From: DASXRA01 sp036558905
Lineage (GTDB): Bacteria; Actinomycetota; Actinomycetes; Mycobacteriales; Jatrophihabitantaceae
Assembly (NCBI GenBank): GCA_036558905.1
Contig: DATBER010000035.1
Location: forward strand, 1-17,088
Length of the DNA: 17,088 nt
Direction of reading: 5' to 3'
Shown here piece by piece: positions 14,948 through 17,088 of this stretch. How positions within the stretch are numbered: the stretch's first letter is position 1; every line of letters begins with the position of its first letter. The notes under the pieces are model-generated. The model worked only from the letters and a program-made list of their open reading frames with translations, searched no databases and had not been told where the DNA came from. Position numbers and translations under genes: made by a program.

Positions 14948-17088
14948 ATGAATATCTGGATCCGGCGATCGCTGAAGGTCGGCCTCGTGGCCGGCGGATT
15001 CGTCGCCATCGGCACCGGCGTCGCCAGTGCCCACGGAACACCGTCGGCCGGTACGCCGGCCGATCAGAACGTCGTCGTCGGGCAGCAGGGGCTGCTGCCG
15101 GGCTCGCCCACCGACGCGCTGGGCAACCTGCCCGGTGACCCGGTCGGCCAGGTGCTGAGCAACGCGACCAAGGTGACGACCAACGTCGTCCACGTCGTGA
15201 CCCCGCCGGCGAAGGTGCAGCCGGCCAAGGTGCAGCCGCTGTCGAGGTCGCCCAAGGCGGCGCCGCGGCACGCGACCCCGATCACCACGCATGTGTCCAA
15301 GGCCGCCGCGCAGTACTCGAACCCGACGTCCTGGGCGGGTTCGAAGGCCAAGGTCCGGCGCGTGCGCGTTCAGCCGGCCGCCGACTCGGTGGCCCTGCCC
15401 GGCACCAGCGGGCCGGTCAACCTCGGTCTGCCGACCGGTGGGCTGAACAGCGTGCCGGTCGTCGGCAGCCTGCCCGTCCTGTCCGGCGGACTGCCCGCCC
15501 TCCCGGTGCCCGCCCTCCCGGTGCCCGGACTCTCGAGCGTCCCGGTGCTCGGCGGTTCGGCCTCGGGTGCGCTGCCCGGTCTGCCGGCCCTGCCGACGCT
15601 GCCGCTGCCCGATGTCCAGGGCGGTCTGCCGGCTGGCCTGCCCGCGCTGCCTGACGTCTCGTCGCTGAGGGGCGCCCTGAGCGCTGTGCCCGGCGTCAGC
15701 GGTGGCTCGGCCGGCGGCAGCCTGCCCGGCATCCCGGTGGCGCTGCCCGGTCTGCCCGACGTCGGTTCGCTGACGAAGGTGGCCGGTTCGCTGTCGGGTG
15801 GCCTTCCGGTGCCCGGCCTGAGCGGTGGTCTGCCGGCCCTGCCGGGTCTGTCCGCGCTTCCGGGCCTGCCCGCGCTGGGCCGGTCGGCCGGCGGGGCGCT
15901 GCCTGGTCTGCCCGTGGCGCTGCCGGGTCTGCCCGACGTTGGTTCGCTGACCGACGTGACCGGTGCGGCGTCCGGTGCCCTCCCGGTGCCTGGCCTGAGC
16001 GGTGGCGTACCGGCGCTGCCCGGCCTCGGCGGCGGCCTGCCGGGCCTCGGCGGCGGCCTGCCGGGCCTCGGCGGCGGCGTGGTCTCGGGCAGCCTGACCG
16101 GCGGCTACGGCATTCACATCCCAGCGGGCGTCGCCGGACTGCCGGCGGGGCTCGAGCTCGGGTACGGCCAGCGTTCGGGTAAGGCGGCGGCCGGCCCGGG
16201 TGTGACCAGCCTGCTCGGGCTGCTCGGCTTCTACGCGGTCGTCCCGACGGGCGGCAAGCACGAGATCGAGATACTCGACACCGGCATCAAGCCGCGGGCC
16301 CGCACGACCGACGTCAACGGCTCGTCGGCCGGCGTGTTCGGTGACTGGTCGACGCCGTTCCACTTCACGGCGCTGTCGATCGACAGTGGCCGCAACTCGC
16401 AGAACGGCACGCTCAACCAGCAGAGCACCGACACCAGCTCGGACTCGTTCCGGTTCCTCGGTGCGGTCGACGCTCCGCTCAACGCCAACGTGCTGACGAT
16501 CGACAGCGGCAACAACGTCCAGAACGGCGACGTGACCCAGATGGTGGGCCGCGGCACCGGGCTGGCCGGAGTGGTCAACATGCCGATCACCGCCAACGGC
16601 GCCACGTTCGACGCGGGCAACGACGCCCAGAACGGCGACGTCAACCAGGCGTCGGACAGCACCGCCACCGGCTCGTCGATGCGGCTGTTCGACGACGTCA
16701 ACATGCCGCTGAACGGGCACCTGAAGAGCATCCACACCGGTAACAACACGCAGAACGGTGCGGTGACGCAGGTGCTGTCGGACACGAGCACCGGGTCGAT
16801 CGACCAGGTGGTCGGCAACCTGAACATGCCGGCCAACGGCAGTGACGTGGTGCTCTCGCAGGGCAACTCGACGCAGAACGGCGACGTCACGCAGATCGAC
16901 ACGGTCAGCCAGTCGGGCGCGCAGTTCCTCGGCGCCGACAACGTGAACATGCCGCTCGACGGGGCCGGGTACGCCGGCTACGTGGCCAACGCCGCGCAGA
17001 ACGGCGACACCACGCAGGTGAACAGCACGACGCCGACGAACGGCTTCGGCTCGAGCGTGCAGCTGGTCCGCAACATCCGCATCCCGGT
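14948..17088 (+). CDS. Secreted repeat protein with Leu-Pro-Gly region and QNGDVTQ repeats (3' end beyond window)
   Basis: An open frame of 713 complete codons runs off the window. GAGAGGT (14931-14937) is a ribosome-binding site 10 nt before the ATG. The signal peptide is MNIWIRRSLKVGLVAGGFVAIGTGVASA, cut before HGTP. Residues about 30-150 are Val/Lys/Pro-rich. Residues about 150-385 are dominated by LPGLP/LPVP units, including a 59-residue tandem duplication and GLGGGLP repeats. From about residue 465, at least six units of 36-41 residues follow the pattern NMPLN-x(4-5)-IDSGNNxQNGDVTQ-x(10-15)-G. The alternating polar Asn/Gln ladder is reminiscent of curlin-type or beta-solenoid repeats, without clear homology to them. 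No enzyme motif is seen. It is probably a structural surface, fibre or sheath protein; the missing C-terminus could carry an anchor. I do not recognise a named family. Confidence 0.85.
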   Translation, partial: MNIWIRRSLKVGLVAGGFVAIGTGVASAHGTPSAGTPADQNVVVGQQGLLPGSPTDALGNLPGDPVGQVLSNATKVTTNVVHVVTPPAKVQPAKVQPLSRSPKAAPRHATPITTHVSKAAAQYSNPTSWAGSKAKVRRVRVQPAADSVALPGTSGPVNLGLPTGGLNSVPVVGSLPVLSGGLPALPVPALPVPGLSSVPVLGGSASGALPGLPALPTLPLPDVQGGLPAGLPALPDVSSLRGALSAVPGVSGGSAGGSLPGIPVALPGLPDVGSLTKVAGSLSGGLPVPGLSGGLPALPGLSALPGLPALGRSAGGALPGLPVALPGLPDVGSLTDVTGAASGALPVPGLSGGVPALPGLGGGLPGLGGGLPGLGGGVVSGSLTGGYGIHIPAGVAGLPAGLELGYGQRSGKAAAGPGVTSLLGLLGFYAVVPTGGKHEIEILDTGIKPRARTTDVNGSSAGVFGDWSTPFHFTALSIDSGRNSQNGTLNQQSTDTSSDSFRFLGAVDAPLNANVLTIDSGNNVQNGDVTQMVGRGTGLAGVVNMPITANGATFDAGNDAQNGDVNQASDSTATGSSMRLFDDVNMPLNGHLKSIHTGNNTQNGAVTQVLSDTSTGSIDQVVGNLNMPANGSDVVLSQGNSTQNGDVTQIDTVSQSGAQFLGADNVNMPLDGAGYAGYVANAAQNGDTTQVNSTTPTNGFGSSVQLVRNIRIP
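15707..16060 (+). repeat. 177-bp tandem duplication (59 residues) in the Leu-Pro-Gly region
   Basis: Unit 1 begins SAGGSLPGIPVALPGLPDVG at 15707 and unit 2 begins SAGGALPGLPVALPGLPDVG at 15884, exactly 59 codons later. Both continue through a matching LPVPGLSGG-(L/V)-PALPGL block. Unit 2 then changes into the GLGGGLP repeat. Nucleotide differences are mainly synonymous or conservative, so the copies are related by duplication but have diverged. Confidence 0.85.
16022..16080 (+). repeat. 21-bp tandem repeat encoding GLGGGLP
   Basis: Two identical 21-bp units (16022-16042 and 16043-16063) and a partial third (to 16080) encode GLGGGLP, GLGGGLP and GLGGGV. This is a site prone to slippage and therefore a likely source of length variation between strains. 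Confidence 0.85.
16340..17088 (+). repeat. Array of 36-41-residue QNG repeats
   Basis: The QNG codons fall at 16400, 16520, 16628, 16751, 16874 and 16997, giving spacings of 40, 36, 41, 41 and 41 residues. Each unit pairs an NMP-like turn with a GN-x-x-QNG-(D/T/A)-(V/L/T)-(T/N)-Q strand. A seventh unit appears to begin with NIRIPV at the window edge. Confidence 0.85.

Noticed and set aside
14852..16735. Long minus-strand open frame (627 codons), Arg/Gln/Gly-rich
   Set aside because: It is antisense to the signal-peptide repeat protein. Its repetitive sequence simply mirrors the GC-rich repeats and shows no domain or ribosome-binding site.

Overview
The window is about 70% G+C and shows strong third-position GC bias. 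It carries GTG and TTG starts, several start codons lying 6-7 nt behind a TAnnnT box (leaderless-type transcripts), an apparent F420-type LLM oxidoreductase, an actinobacterial-type HPPD and secreted proteins built on RLLDTR modules. Together these point to a high-GC actinomycete, probably a soil or plant-associated one. I cannot name the genus from sequence alone.

Layout, left to right. A nested inverted repeat (16-113) lies downstream of a DUF1028 gene (minus, 144-983). A decayed phosphocholine-type phospholipase C gene follows (plus, 1054-2323), with a frameshift, a large internal deletion and a second frameshift. A strong bidirectional hairpin terminator separates it from a small four-helix membrane protein (minus, 2371-2751). 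Next is a large secreted protein (plus, 3026-5254) with three 129-residue RLLDTR modules joined to a putative TIM-barrel-like domain. A SAM methyltransferase (minus, 5287-5931) is divergent from an ACT-domain malic enzyme (plus, 6024-7442), whose stop codon interlocks with that of a DUF2269-like membrane protein (minus, 7437-7934).

The middle holds aromatic amino acid genes: an aromatic aminotransferase (minus, 7998-9068), 4-hydroxyphenylpyruvate dioxygenase (minus, 9150-10343) and, further on, prephenate dehydratase (plus, 12724-13659). Together they cover prephenate to phenylpyruvate, interconversion of aromatic keto acids and amino acids, and tyrosine breakdown to homogentisate. Between them sit an LLM-class oxidoreductase (minus, 10449-11315), a divergent DUF4446 membrane protein (plus, 11395-11970) and a VapBC toxin-antitoxin pair (minus, 11977-12622) with a likely operator over its start codon.

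The right end is the least ordinary part. Two adjacent plus-strand genes encode secreted, low-complexity structural proteins. The first (13893-14855) is Pro/Ser/Thr-rich. The second (from 14948, running off the window) has a signal peptide, a Leu-Pro-Gly-rich region with a 59-residue tandem duplication, and at least six copies of a roughly 40-residue repeat centred on GNnxQNGDVTQ. This looks like a repetitive beta-rich surface or fibre protein and is the best candidate here for an undescribed system.

No rRNA, tRNA, CRISPR array or intact mobile element was seen. The two largest gene-free stretches, 2752-3025 and 13660-13892, are described below.
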